A stretch of 64,000 nucleotides of DNA, from positions 7,952,501 through 8,016,500 of the forward strand of contig NZ_CP012670.1 of NCBI RefSeq assembly GCF_004135735.1, in the 5' to 3' direction. Numbering within the stretch: position 1 is the first letter of the stretch; each line of letters opens with the position of its first letter. Both the position numbers and the translations under genes were made by a program. The notes below the pieces were generated by a model. The model searched no databases. It had not been told where the DNA came from and was given only the letters and a program-made list of their open reading frames with translations. Positions 16,480-23,970 of this stretch are shown one piece after another. The DNA is from Sorangium cellulosum (GTDB lineage: Bacteria > Myxococcota_A > Polyangia > Polyangiales > Polyangiaceae).

Positions 16480-16623
16480 GGGGCCCGCGCGCCGGCGCCT
16501 GGCGGGGCCCGCGCGCCGGCGCCTGGCGGGGCCCGCGCGCCGGCGCCTGGCGGGGCCCGCGCGCCGGTGCGTGGCGGGGCCCGCGCGCCGGTGCGTGGCG
16601 GGGCCCGCGCGCCGGTGCGTGGC
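16480..16623. repeat. 24-bp tandem repeat, 6 copies
   Basis: Six 24-bp units (starting GGGGCCCGCGCGCCGGCGCC) begin at 16480, 16504, 16528, 16552, 16576 and 16600. The first three and last three share different variant bases, which suggests block duplication. They fill most of the gap between dnaB and the small membrane protein gene. Read in one frame they would encode WRGPRAGA repeats, but no start or ribosome binding site supports translation. Confidence 0.95.
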
Positions 16624-16661
16624 CCACCGGATCGTCGCGGCCCCCTGCTAGGGTGCGCGGC

Positions 16662-17090
16662 ATGTCTGTCTGGTACGTCCCCGCCGTCCTCGCGGCGGTT
16701 TGCATGGCCGGCCACTACCTGATGCTGCGCGCGGCGGCGGGCCGGGTCGGAGACGCCCTCGGCGCGCTGTGCGTCGAGGGCACCGCGGCTGCCGGGATCC
16801 TCGCCTACCTGCTGCTCCGCTCGGGCGCCGAGGCCCCGCCGACGACCGCGGGGATCCTCTGGGCGTGCGGCTCCGGCCTGTTCATCAGCTTCGTGACGAC
16901 GCTCAGCTTCATGGCGCTGCGGATCGGCGGCCCGGTGACCGCGACCGGGCCGATGGTGTTCGCCGGCGGCATCGCGCTCGCCGCGCTGTTCGCGCCGCTG
17001 CTCTTCGACGAGGCGTTCACCGCCCGCCGCGCGCTCGGCGTGGGCCTGGGGCTCGCCTCCCTCGTCGTGCTCGCCACCGAGCGCGCCTGA
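16662..17090 (+). CDS. small EamA/DMT-type membrane protein
   Basis: This 142-residue protein has four hydrophobic segments: VPAVLAAVCMAGHYLML, DALGALCVEGTAAAGILAYL, GILWACGSGLFISFVTTLSF and a final GPMVFAGGIALAALFAP with ALGVGLGLASLVVLAT. That is a half-size EamA (drug/metabolite transporter) unit, which would need to dimerise. A single EamA-type signature (GPVTATGPMVFAGGIALAAL then a Phe-x-E segment) is visible. The substrate is unknown. The ATG at 16662 has AGGG 12 bases upstream. Its 3' end is the first copy of a 41-bp repeat that continues past the stop. Confidence 0.75.
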   Translation: MSVWYVPAVLAAVCMAGHYLMLRAAAGRVGDALGALCVEGTAAAGILAYLLLRSGAEAPPTTAGILWACGSGLFISFVTTLSFMALRIGGPVTATGPMVFAGGIALAALFAPLLFDEAFTARRALGVGLGLASLVVLATERA

Positions 17091-17197
17091 CCCAGGCCGC
17101 GCGGCGGCCGCGCATCACCGAGCGCGCATGACCCAGGCCGCGCGGCGGCCGCGCATCACCGAGCGCGCATGACCCAAGCCGCGCGGCGGCCGCGCAT
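17075..17197. repeat. 41-bp tandem repeat, 3 copies, starting inside the EamA gene
   Basis: Units start at 17075, 17116 and 17157. The first copy includes the last five codons and stop of the EamA-type gene, so duplication has copied that gene's end outward. The third copy runs into the next gene's upstream region. Confidence 0.9.
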
Positions 17198-17210
17198 CGG
17201 AACGGGACCG

Positions 17211-19043
17211 ATGATCCGCTCGCCCCAGAGGCCCCGCCACCTCCGCTCCGGCCCTGCGCGCGCCCGGCGCGCCGCGCGCGGCCGCCCAGGGCTCTGCGGC
17301 CTCGCCGCGCTCTCGCTCGCCGCCGCCACCTGCGCGCCGCCCCTGCAGAACGGCAGCGTGGTCGTGTCCCCCGGCGTGGCCGAGCGGCTCGGCGTGCTCT
17401 GCCGGTGGGGCCAGGGCGGCGCGGCGGCGGGCGGGCTGTGTCCGGACGACGCGGACGCAGCGCGGCGCGCGCTCTCCGGCGCCGGCCAGCTCGATCTCCG
17501 GGTGCGCGAGCGCGGCGCCCCGGCGCCCGCCGCGGCCTCCGCGCTCCTCGACCCCCTCACGCCGGCGAAGGTCGGCCTCTTCGACGCCGCGACCGGCGAG
17601 GCCGTCTCGCCGCCCTGGCTCACGCTCACGGGCGGGCTCCAGTTCCTCCTACCCCCGGGGCGGATCCGGGTCATCGCCTCGCGCGGGCCCGAGTACACGC
17701 CCGCCGAGGCGACGATCGACATCGTCGACGGCGGCAGCGCGCGGCTCGATCTCACGCTGGAGCGGGTGGTCGACACGACGGGCTACATCGCGTGCGACCT
17801 CCGGCAGCCCGCCGCGCGGGGCGCCGGCGCGGGCGTCGACACGGCCGCGCGGATCGAGTCGAGCGCGGCGGAGGGCGTGGAGTGCGCGGTGGCGAGCGAG
17901 CACGACCTCGCCTCCGACCTCCGGCGGGACGACGCCGCCCTGCGGCTCGGGACGCGGCTGCGGATGCTCCCGGGCGTGCAGCTCACGAGCGGCCGGAGCG
18001 GCGCAGGGTTCGGGAGCCTCAGCGTGTTCCCGCTCGGCGGCGAGGCGACCGCGCCCGGCGAGGGCGCGCCGCGGTGGGTCGACGGGGCCGCGGACGAGAT
18101 CCTCCGCGCGGTGCGCGCGCTGCCCGGCGAGCGCGTCGTCCAGGTGAGCCGGCCTCCCGGCGGCGGCTCCGCGCTGCGCGCGCCCGGAGCGCCGCGGAGC
18201 GCGGAGGATCAGGGCCCGAGCCACGAGGGCCCGCGCCACGAGGGCCCGAGCCTGCTCGCCCAGATCGTTGGGGACGGCGACGGCGCCGATGCCGTCGAGG
18301 TGTGGACCGGGCGCGATGCGGCCGCGCGGGATCGAGCGCTCGAGGAGCTCTGGGCGTTGCTCCGCGCGTCGCGCCCGGTCACGCCGACGGCGAGCAGCGG
18401 CCCCCACGGACGGCCCGGCGCGGAGGCGGGTTCCCCGCGCACGTACATCGCCGTGGCCGACGACGATCCGGGCCGGCTCGACGTGGCCGATCTCGTCGCG
18501 GGCCTGCGGCGCCGGCGCGACGTCGTGATCACGAACGGGCCGTTCGTGACGATGCGCCTCGGCGACGTCCGCCAAGGCGGAGTCACGTCGGCGCGGCGCG
18601 GGACCGATGGCGGGCGGATGTCGCTCTCGATCCGGGTCGAGCGCGCCCCCTGGGTCGACGCGCGCGAGCTCCACGTGCTCGTCGGCGGCGTCGCGAGCGG
18701 CGCGCCGATCCCCCTGGACGGCGCGCGCACCACCCCCGCGGGCGCGCACCTCGACGAGATCGCGATCCCGGTCGTCCTCGGCGCCGGCGGCGGGCGGCGC
18801 CCGCCGGGGCCCGACGCCCCCACCGGCGGCGCGCTCGGCGACCGCCCGCCCGGGCAGGGCGCGCCCGGCGCGATTGTCGTGACCGAGGACACCTTCGTCG
18901 TCGCGATCGTCCGGGGGCGGCGGCCGCTCGAGCCGGTGCTCTCCGGGGATCCGGGCGAGCTCTTGCCGTTCGCGATGACGGCGCCGCTCTGGATCGACGC
19001 CGACGGCGACGGCCGCTCCCTCGGCCGCGCCGCGGCGCCGTGA
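17211..19043 (+). CDS. CehA/McbA-like lipoprotein with degenerate metal site
   Basis: This 610-residue exported protein has a likely lipoprotein signal (LCGLAALSLAAATC, Cys41, imperfect lipobox). The layout recalls the CehA/McbA branch of PHP-type metallohydrolases: a beta-rich N-domain (SRGPEYTPAEATIDI, LDLTLERVVDTTGYIACDLR), ESSAAEGVECAVASEHDLAS, and later VVITNGPFVTMRLG. In active relatives the strand carries a D-x-H-x-H metal motif; here the position is ACDLRQP (about residues 195-200), with no histidines, so it is probably inactive. Residues 340-370 are a Ser/Gly-rich linker. ATG 17211 was chosen over ATG 17169, which lies in the repeat. A binding or scaffold role is inferred. Confidence 0.6.
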   Translation: MIRSPQRPRHLRSGPARARRAARGRPGLCGLAALSLAAATCAPPLQNGSVVVSPGVAERLGVLCRWGQGGAAAGGLCPDDADAARRALSGAGQLDLRVRERGAPAPAAASALLDPLTPAKVGLFDAATGEAVSPPWLTLTGGLQFLLPPGRIRVIASRGPEYTPAEATIDIVDGGSARLDLTLERVVDTTGYIACDLRQPAARGAGAGVDTAARIESSAAEGVECAVASEHDLASDLRRDDAALRLGTRLRMLPGVQLTSGRSGAGFGSLSVFPLGGEATAPGEGAPRWVDGAADEILRAVRALPGERVVQVSRPPGGGSALRAPGAPRSAEDQGPSHEGPRHEGPSLLAQIVGDGDGADAVEVWTGRDAAARDRALEELWALLRASRPVTPTASSGPHGRPGAEAGSPRTYIAVADDDPGRLDVADLVAGLRRRRDVVITNGPFVTMRLGDVRQGGVTSARRGTDGGRMSLSIRVERAPWVDARELHVLVGGVASGAPIPLDGARTTPAGAHLDEIAIPVVLGAGGGRRPPGPDAPTGGALGDRPPGQGAPGAIVVTEDTFVVAIVRGRRPLEPVLSGDPGELLPFAMTAPLWIDADGDGRSLGRAAAP

Positions 19044-19308
19044 GGGCGGCCCTGCCCGGAACCCCGGGAGATGGGTCTGCGCAACCGGAAAGCCATGCGA
19101 TTTCGAGCAGACACTGCGTCACCGAACCCGGGACGAGCTTGGGGAGCGAAGTACCAGGGCAATCGATGATCCTCGCCGAGGTGCGAGCCGCCGAGCTCCC
19201 CCCGACGCGTATGCCACGGCCGCGCTACCGCGGACGGGGTGCCGCTGAACTCGCCTCGGCGAAGCGCCCGAGCTCGGCCCAGTGGACAGCGGCCACCCAG
19301 GAGATCGG

Positions 19309-19875
19309 CTACGGATCCACCCAAGTCCACTTGGGCGAGAAGAGGCACATGTAGATCGTCGCCTCGCCCATCATCATCACCCCGTCCATGTCCACATCCG
19401 GCACCACCTCGTTCCCGAGCTCCGGCGGGATCTTATGGTAGCCAGGGTACGTGGCCTCGATCTCTTCTGCGACCGCCGCCGTTATCTCGTCGGGCTCGCC
19501 CGTATCGTGGATCCCATAATACGGCCCGAGGAGGCTCACGTGGAAGCTGAGCGAAGCCCTGCTGTTGGGCGAGGGAACGGGCTCCAAGTCCTTGGGGCGA
19601 TAGATGCGGGCCGAGTACGCCGGCTCGCCCCCCCCCGCCACCAGGCTGAGCGACTCGTTTTGAAGTCTGTATCGCTCATACATGCGGTGGATCATCGCTT
19701 CCCACGTCGGGTACTCCGCTCGCCCGCGGTCTGCGGCTTCCACCAAGCGGCGATGTTCCTCCGTGTCTTCATAGACGGGCTCGCCCGGAGGCACATAAAT
19801 GCGCTGGATTTTATCCACGCCCCGCGGGTAGAAGCGGTAGACGACGTCGAGCAGCTCGGATCTAGTTATCTTCAT
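19309..19875 (-). CDS. cytosolic protein of unknown function, last gene of a three-gene operon
   Basis: This 188-residue protein has no signal peptide or membrane segment. It begins MKITRSELLDVVYRFYPRGV and contains WEAMIHRMYERYRL, an AYSARIYRPKDLE strand, ASLSFHVSLLGPYYGIHDTG and a C-terminal ATIYMCLFSPKWTWVDP. Codon use is less GC-biased than the core genes, which suggests transfer. The ATG at 19875 overlaps the stop of the upstream gene as ATGA, so translation is coupled. The sequence feel (short, soluble, next to secreted proteins) is that of an immunity-type protein, but no family was recognised. Confidence 0.65.
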   Translation of the reverse strand: MKITRSELLDVVYRFYPRGVDKIQRIYVPPGEPVYEDTEEHRRLVEAADRGRAEYPTWEAMIHRMYERYRLQNESLSLVAGGGEPAYSARIYRPKDLEPVPSPNSRASLSFHVSLLGPYYGIHDTGEPDEITAAVAEEIEATYPGYHKIPPELGNEVVPDVDMDGVMMMGEATIYMCLFSPKWTWVDP

Positions 19876-20642
19876 GGGCTCGTCACCGAGGCACCGAGCC
19901 CCTGATACTTGGACTTGAACGCAGCATCCGCCGCACCGGCAAACCGCTTGCAAAAGATCCCCGGCGGGAGATTATAGTCCATGAGCTGACCGACCTCCTC
20001 CGTAATCTCTTCACTGAGGTTGGCTGCATAGAGCGGATCGATTTTCCCCATCAACTCAGTCCGGAGCGGCATCTGGATGGTGATAGCACAGTACCACTCG
20101 ACGATGCCGCCTGAAGATCTGTGCGTGAACTTCAGGTTTGCCTTGGCCTGTTGCCACCCGCCTGCACTCCCCCGGCCATCATCCTTAACAATGGTGACAA
20201 ATGGAAAATCCGACGGATCAAAATTTACCCAGACAAAGTGGGCCATTCCAGGCTTGGGACACTTCGAGCTGCATGCACCGCTACAGCTCAAGAAGGTCGC
20301 TCCGTCTGCGGCTACGTCGCCGGCTCCGGGGCACTGGTCTTGCGGGGTCTTCGGGTTATATGTATATGTCGGGGTCTCCGCGTCTTCGCTCGATCTCTCC
20401 TCTTCGTCTTCGAGCTCCCACTCGTTGCACGCGATCTTGCGCTCGCCACCACCTTGCGGGTCCGCTCCGTAATCACCGGTTGCGGAGGAGGTGAAGATGG
20501 GGCGGGGCTCCGAGCCTGGACCGGCACCTGCACCCGTGGTTCCTTCCCCGACAGGATAGCAATCGCCTATCGTCCAGTTGCACGCCGCGAGCGTGCAGAC
20601 CGAGATGGCCACGATCAACAACAGAATTCTTCTCGCGTTCAT
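19872..20642 (-). CDS. Cys-containing lipoprotein of unknown function
   Basis: This 256-residue protein starts with a lipoprotein signal (MNARRILLLIVAISVCTLAA, Cys21, lipobox LAAC). The mature part is Cys-containing and acidic: CNWTIGDCYPVGEG, then GERKIACNEWELEDEEERSS, then CPGAGDVAADGATFLSCSG with ACSSKCPKPG, and HFVWVNFDPSDFPFVTIV. The C-terminal third is helical and may be an interaction domain. The ATG at 20642 has GGAG seven bases upstream and overlaps the upstream stop as ATGA; the next gene starts in the same ATGA manner at 19875. Third-base composition is lower in GC than the core. Function is unknown. Confidence 0.65.
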   Translation of the reverse strand: MNARRILLLIVAISVCTLAACNWTIGDCYPVGEGTTGAGAGPGSEPRPIFTSSATGDYGADPQGGGERKIACNEWELEDEEERSSEDAETPTYTYNPKTPQDQCPGAGDVAADGATFLSCSGACSSKCPKPGMAHFVWVNFDPSDFPFVTIVKDDGRGSAGGWQQAKANLKFTHRSSGGIVEWYCAITIQMPLRTELMGKIDPLYAANLSEEITEEVGQLMDYNLPPGIFCKRFAGAADAAFKSKYQGLGASVTSP

Positions 20643-21175
20643 TGGACACTCCATCGAAGCACAGGACCAGCCACAACGACGACGGACACGTAGCCCGGGA
20701 GCACCAGACTGCCCCGACCGACCCAATCCACGTTGACGCTCACCGACACCCCCAGCGGTCCGGCAACGTACGCGTTGGTCTGCGCGTGGCCGCCTACGGC
20801 CAAGCCACCGACGAGCCCGCACAGGGAGACGCCGCACGCCGGCACGACGTAGAACGCGACCGAGGGCCCCGCGCTGACGTTGCCGTCCTTCCACGCGTAC
20901 CCGATGTCCACCGAGGTCTGGTTGTAGACCCCGGGCCCGCCCTCCTGGGTCGGAGGTAGGATCGTGCACAGGTCGTGCACCGTGAACACGATGTCTCGCT
21001 GGATGGGCCACGTGATGCCCGCGTGCGGCCCCACCGCGAGGCGCGGAACGGTACCGGCCTGGAGCCATCCGAGGCTCACACCGGCGCTCAGGTCATACGC
21101 TTCCACGGGCGTCGGAACGAGGAGCGCGAGGACAAGTCCTGCTGCCCAGGAGATCCGTCGCTGTGACGTCCTCAC
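20639..21175 (-). CDS. secreted barrel-like protein, intact copy of a duplicated gene
   Basis: This encodes a 178-residue protein with a signal peptide (ISWAAGLVLALLVPTPVEA, cleavage near residue 26). The mature chain is rich in alternating hydrophobic strands (LSAGVSLGWLQAGTVPRLAV, HAGITWPIQRDIVFTVHD, SVDIGYAWKDGNVSAGPSVA, YVSVVVVAGPVLRWSVQ), as in small outer-membrane barrels. The GTG at 21175 follows GGGGAAGAC. It heads the operon with the two genes downstream (ATGA overlap at 20639-20642). A near-identical but 3'-truncated copy is at 29024-29611. The localisation is inferred. Confidence 0.65.
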   Translation of the reverse strand: MRTSQRRISWAAGLVLALLVPTPVEAYDLSAGVSLGWLQAGTVPRLAVGPHAGITWPIQRDIVFTVHDLCTILPPTQEGGPGVYNQTSVDIGYAWKDGNVSAGPSVAFYVVPACGVSLCGLVGGLAVGGHAQTNAYVAGPLGVSVSVNVDWVGRGSLVLPGYVSVVVVAGPVLRWSVQ

Positions 21176-21360
21176 CGTCTTCCCCTCCCCCGCTGGAAGC
21201 CCATGGCCAACGTCCGGCGCGCGACGTGATGGCGCGTACCATTTGGATGGAATGGGTGTCAAAAAGAAATGCTGCGGGTCGATGAGGATGGACGGGCATC
21301 TGGCCGTCCGGGCGATGGCTACGCGGCTGGCCCATCCGCCGCCCCTCCGAGTCGGCGACC

Positions 21361-21415
21361 CGCCCTCGCCCAGAAACTCGCTGCACCGCGACGATTCCGC
21401 TTGACCATGACGGCG
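21361..21415. repeat. about 50-bp element present three times in the window
   Basis: The core CTGCACCGCGACGATTCCGC followed by TTGACC recurs at about 29801-29855 (within duplication copy B) and, outside the duplication, at about 33440-33495 with a flanking CTCGCYCAGA stretch. The minus strand reads KRNRRGAA in all three. The 368-base gap 21176-21543 shows no other convincing gene. Confidence 0.7.
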
Positions 21416-21543
21416 CGGACCGCTCACGGCGGTCTCGGGGCCGGCTCAGGTCACGAGCTCGCCGCCCGCGGCGCCCGCGTCCCCTCCCCCTCGTCCTCGT
21501 TCCCGTCCGCCGCCGGCTCCCCCGGCGCCTCCGGGCGCGGCGC

Positions 21544-22299
21544 CTAGCCCGCGGGCGCCGCGCCGTACCGCTTGCCGGCCCGCTCCGACGCCTTCAGCAC
21601 GGGCCCGCGGATCATCTCGATCGCCTCGATCGGCGCGTCGGAGAGCTCCAGGTTGGAGAGCACCGCAGAGACGACCCGGAACCACTGGCTGCGCGCGGCG
21701 GCGACCGTCGCCCGGGTCACCGGCGCCGTCTTCTCCTTCGCGGCGAGCTCGTTCCGCCGCTGCTCGATCGCCAGGAGCTCCTTGCCCGCCTCGATCCACC
21801 GCTGCGTCGTGCGGAGCAGCGTCGTCTTGCCGCGCGCCGGGATCCCCTTCAGGAACTCGCCGATCGACGGCTCCTCGACGAGGAGCCGGGCGACGCGCGC
21901 GGTGTTGCCCGCCTCCGCGGTCGGCGAGGCCTTGACGATGGTGAGCCCGTTCGGGAACAGCCTCGGCTGCACCTGATCGCACATCGCGGCGCGCTCGCGG
22001 TCCAGAGGGTCCTCCCCGAGGCACTGCGCGCGGTGCGCGTCGATGCCCCAGCATACGGCCCGGGCGAGGTGATCGTGGCGCTCGTCGACCCGCGCGAGCT
22101 CGTCGTTCAATGCGATCATCTCGCCCGACGGCCCCACCTTGCTCGGGCGCACCGCGAGCACGGCCTCGTGGGTCGCGACCACCTTCGGGTGCAGACCGGC
22201 GATCTCGGGGATCGAGAGGAACAGCCGCTTCCGCTGCGCGCTCTCGACCCACGGGGACAGGAGCGCGACCATCTCTTCGATCATCAGGTGCTTCAGCAT
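21544..22299 (-). CDS. helical protein of unknown function (C-terminally truncated family member)
   Basis: This is a 251-residue soluble, largely helical protein: MLKHLMIEEMVALLSPWVES, LHPKVVATHEAVLAVR, HDHLARAVCWGIDAHRAQ, EAGNTARVARLLVEEPSIGE, IEAGKELLAIEQRRNELAAK, and RSQWFRVVSAVLSNLELSDA. No motif points to a function. The ATG at 22299 has a strong AGGAGG nine bases upstream. Compared with copy B (29891-30522), a GAG codon has become TAG at 21544-21546, removing about 31 C-terminal residues. It is divergent from the operon at 22972 across a 672-base region full of palindromes. Second gene in the duplicated unit. Confidence 0.65.
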   Translation of the reverse strand: MLKHLMIEEMVALLSPWVESAQRKRLFLSIPEIAGLHPKVVATHEAVLAVRPSKVGPSGEMIALNDELARVDERHDHLARAVCWGIDAHRAQCLGEDPLDRERAAMCDQVQPRLFPNGLTIVKASPTAEAGNTARVARLLVEEPSIGEFLKGIPARGKTTLLRTTQRWIEAGKELLAIEQRRNELAAKEKTAPVTRATVAAARSQWFRVVSAVLSNLELSDAPIEAIEMIRGPVLKASERAGKRYGAAPAG

Positions 22300-22525
22300 C
22301 GGGTGGACCTCCTGGACCGGGGTACGGCGTGAGCGGCCAGGAGACGGCGAAGCGGCCGAGCCCGTCAATGCGCCAGCCGGGTTGCGACGGATCGCGACCA
22401 TCCCGGGCGGCTGAAAGGAGGTGCCGCGGAGGTCATGACCAGCGCCGGCGCTCGTGACGAGCCCACGGCGAGGTCGCGACCCATCGTGGGGGATCCCTTC
22501 AGCTCGAACGAAGGTCCCGACCCAA

Positions 22526-22551
22526 CAATTTGTATTTTATCGTACAAATTG
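22526..22551. promoter_or_regulatory. AT-rich perfect inverted repeat (candidate operator)
   Basis: CAATTTGTA (22526-22534) and TACAAATTG (22543-22551) form a perfect 9-bp inverted repeat with an 8-base spacer, strikingly AT-rich for this genome. It lies about 230 bases upstream of the gene at 22299 and 420 upstream of the gene at 22972. The corresponding site in copy B is degenerate. A dimeric repressor or activator site is inferred. Confidence 0.55.
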
Positions 22552-22554
22552 AAA

Positions 22555-22606
22555 GGTCTCGACCCGTCCACCGGCTCCTGAGGAGCCTCCGCGCTGGGTC
22601 GAGACC
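22555..22606. promoter_or_regulatory. nested inverted repeat
   Basis: GGTCTCGACCC (22555-22565) pairs with GGGTCGAGACC (22596-22606), and inside it GGCTCC (22573-22578) pairs with GGAGCC (22582-22587) around TGA. The outer arms are mostly kept in copy B (GGTCTCGAC ... GTCGAGACC) although the loop has diverged. Confidence 0.6.
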
Positions 22607-22908
22607 ACGCTGAGGGCATCGTGGAGGGCATCCCGACGATCGGCCGTGCCCCACGCATGATGAGAGCCTCCCCGCGTGCGGTGCGCTCTGCGCCCCCGGA
22701 TGCCCCGCGCTCAGCGCGGCTTATGTTGCTCTGAAGCCCTGTGTAGAGCAACGCCCCCCGCGCGATCACGACCGCGACGGGTGGCGGCTCCCATAGCGAT
22801 GTTTTTTTGCGGCCCTCGACGAGAATTCTTGTCTCGAATTCGCAATGCATCGCGCGGGCCGCTCCGCGCATCCGCCTGCTTGACCGCGCTTTCATGTGGT
22901 AGGAAAAG

Positions 22909-22941
22909 CAACGCCGCGCAGAGCGGATCTGCGCGGCGTTG
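22909..22941 (+). promoter_or_regulatory. strong stem-loop just upstream of the PEGA-protein operon
   Basis: CAACGCCGCGCAGA (22909-22922) and TCTGCGCGGCGTTG (22928-22941) form a perfect 14-bp stem with a 5-base loop, ending 30 bases before the GTG at 22972. A TTGACC lies at 22880-22885 upstream. No T-run follows, so a leader structure or operator is more likely than a terminator. Confidence 0.6.
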
Positions 22942-22971
22942 TAGTCCCCCTCGCTTGCTCCGAGGTGAACC

Positions 22972-23970
22972 GTGTGTGCTTCTACTCGACTGGTCCACCT
23001 GCGGCAAGTGGCGGCCGTGGCTGTCGTCCTTGCCTCCACCTTCCCCCTCCAGGCCGCGGCCGCGGATCCTCCTTCGCGGTCCCGCGAAGTCCAAGAGCTC
23101 ATCGACGAGGCGGAGAAGGCTGCCAAGCGGCTCGAGCTCGATCGCGCTCGCGAGCTCTGGGCGCAGATCTACACGCTCGAGCACTCCACCATGGCCCTCT
23201 GCCAGCTCGGGCAGTTCGATCGCCGCCTCGGCCGGCTGGAGGAGGCCGCGGAAGAGCTCTCCAAGTGCGTCGAGCAGATGCCGGCGCCCACCGACGGCCT
23301 CGAGCGCCGCCGCTACGAGGTGAGACACGCCGACCTCGCCGCGGTTCGGCAGCGCGTCGCCGAGCTCCACGTGAGCCCCCCACCGGGCACGGCGCGGCTC
23401 CTCGTGGACGGCAAGCAGGTGAGCACCGGCGGCGGCCGTGTCTTCGTCGCGCCTGGACAGCATGAGGTCACGGCGATGGGGAAGCAGGGGCAGGTAGCTC
23501 ATGCGCTCGTGCAGGTGGCGGCGGGGAAGTCGGCTCACGTGTCCCTCGCCTTCGAAACCCCGACGCCTTCCGCCGCAAGAGCCCTTGCGCCGGCTCCGGT
23601 CACGCCAGCGCCGGCACACTCCCGGCCGAACCCGTGGATCATCGGCACCGGCGCGGCCGCCTCGGCGGTCCTGCTCGGTGCCGGCGTCGCGCTTCACCTG
23701 ACTGGCGATGCCGCGGAGAGCGAAGTGGACGCCAAGGTGGCCCGCCTGTCGGACGGTACCCTGTTGCCAAGCGACCTCCAGTTACGCCAAATCTACGAGG
23801 AAGCGAACGCCGCCAACGTACGAGCGGGCGTGATGCACGGCATTGGCTCGGCCGCCCTCATCGCCGGCGCAGCCCTCGGCGTTGCGACCGTCGTGTACGT
23901 GGTCTTCCCCCGGGGGAAGGCCGAGATCCGGCCGCGGACCGCCGGCGCGGAGGTCAAGCTCGTATGGTAG
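22972..23970 (+). CDS. TPR/PEGA-type exported or membrane protein
   Basis: This 332-residue protein has an N-terminal signal (HLRQVAAVAVVLASTFPLQA), a helical TPR-like part (EVQELIDEAEKAAKRLELDR, then STMALCQLGQFDRRLGRLEE), a PEGA-like beta domain (LHVSPPPGTARLLVDGKQVS, then GRVFVAPGQHEVTAMGKQGQ) and two membrane segments near the C-terminus (WIIGTGAAASAVLLGAGVAL and IGSAALIAGAALGVATVVYV). This layout is common in Polyangiales and usually sits beside kinase genes. The GTG start at 22972 has GAGGTGA upstream. Its stop overlaps the next start by seven bases, making the pair an operon. Confidence 0.75.
   Translation: MCASTRLVHLRQVAAVAVVLASTFPLQAAAADPPSRSREVQELIDEAEKAAKRLELDRARELWAQIYTLEHSTMALCQLGQFDRRLGRLEEAAEELSKCVEQMPAPTDGLERRRYEVRHADLAAVRQRVAELHVSPPPGTARLLVDGKQVSTGGGRVFVAPGQHEVTAMGKQGQVAHALVQVAAGKSAHVSLAFETPTPSAARALAPAPVTPAPAHSRPNPWIIGTGAAASAVLLGAGVALHLTGDAAESEVDAKVARLSDGTLLPSDLQLRQIYEEANAANVRAGVMHGIGSAALIAGAALGVATVVYVVFPRGKAEIRPRTAGAEVKLVW

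Larger units (their letters stand above)
20792..22640. repeat. segmental duplication, copy A
   Basis: This stretch, which covers most of the barrel-like gene, its upstream region, the helical-protein gene and its upstream palindromes, recurs in the same orientation at 29228-30870. Corresponding points differ by 8436 bases, then 8440, then 8223 after a 217-base deletion in copy B. Copy A carries the intact barrel gene and a helical-protein gene with a premature TAG. Confidence 0.9.
22300..22971. other. long divergent intergenic region with palindromes
   Basis: This 672-base gap lies between the starts at 22299 (minus) and 22972 (plus). It includes an AT-rich palindrome, a GC-rich nested palindrome and a 14-bp stem next to the plus-strand gene, all listed separately. 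No open frame with codon bias is seen. A run of seven T at about 22801 is not preceded by a convincing stem. Confidence 0.7.

Noticed and set aside
16468..16661. Protein made of WRGPRAGA repeats
   Set aside because: It is only a frame through a 24-bp tandem repeat without start signals, in a different phase from dnaB.
22760..22830. Rho-independent terminator at the run of seven T
   Set aside because: No clear GC-rich stem immediately precedes the T-run on either strand.
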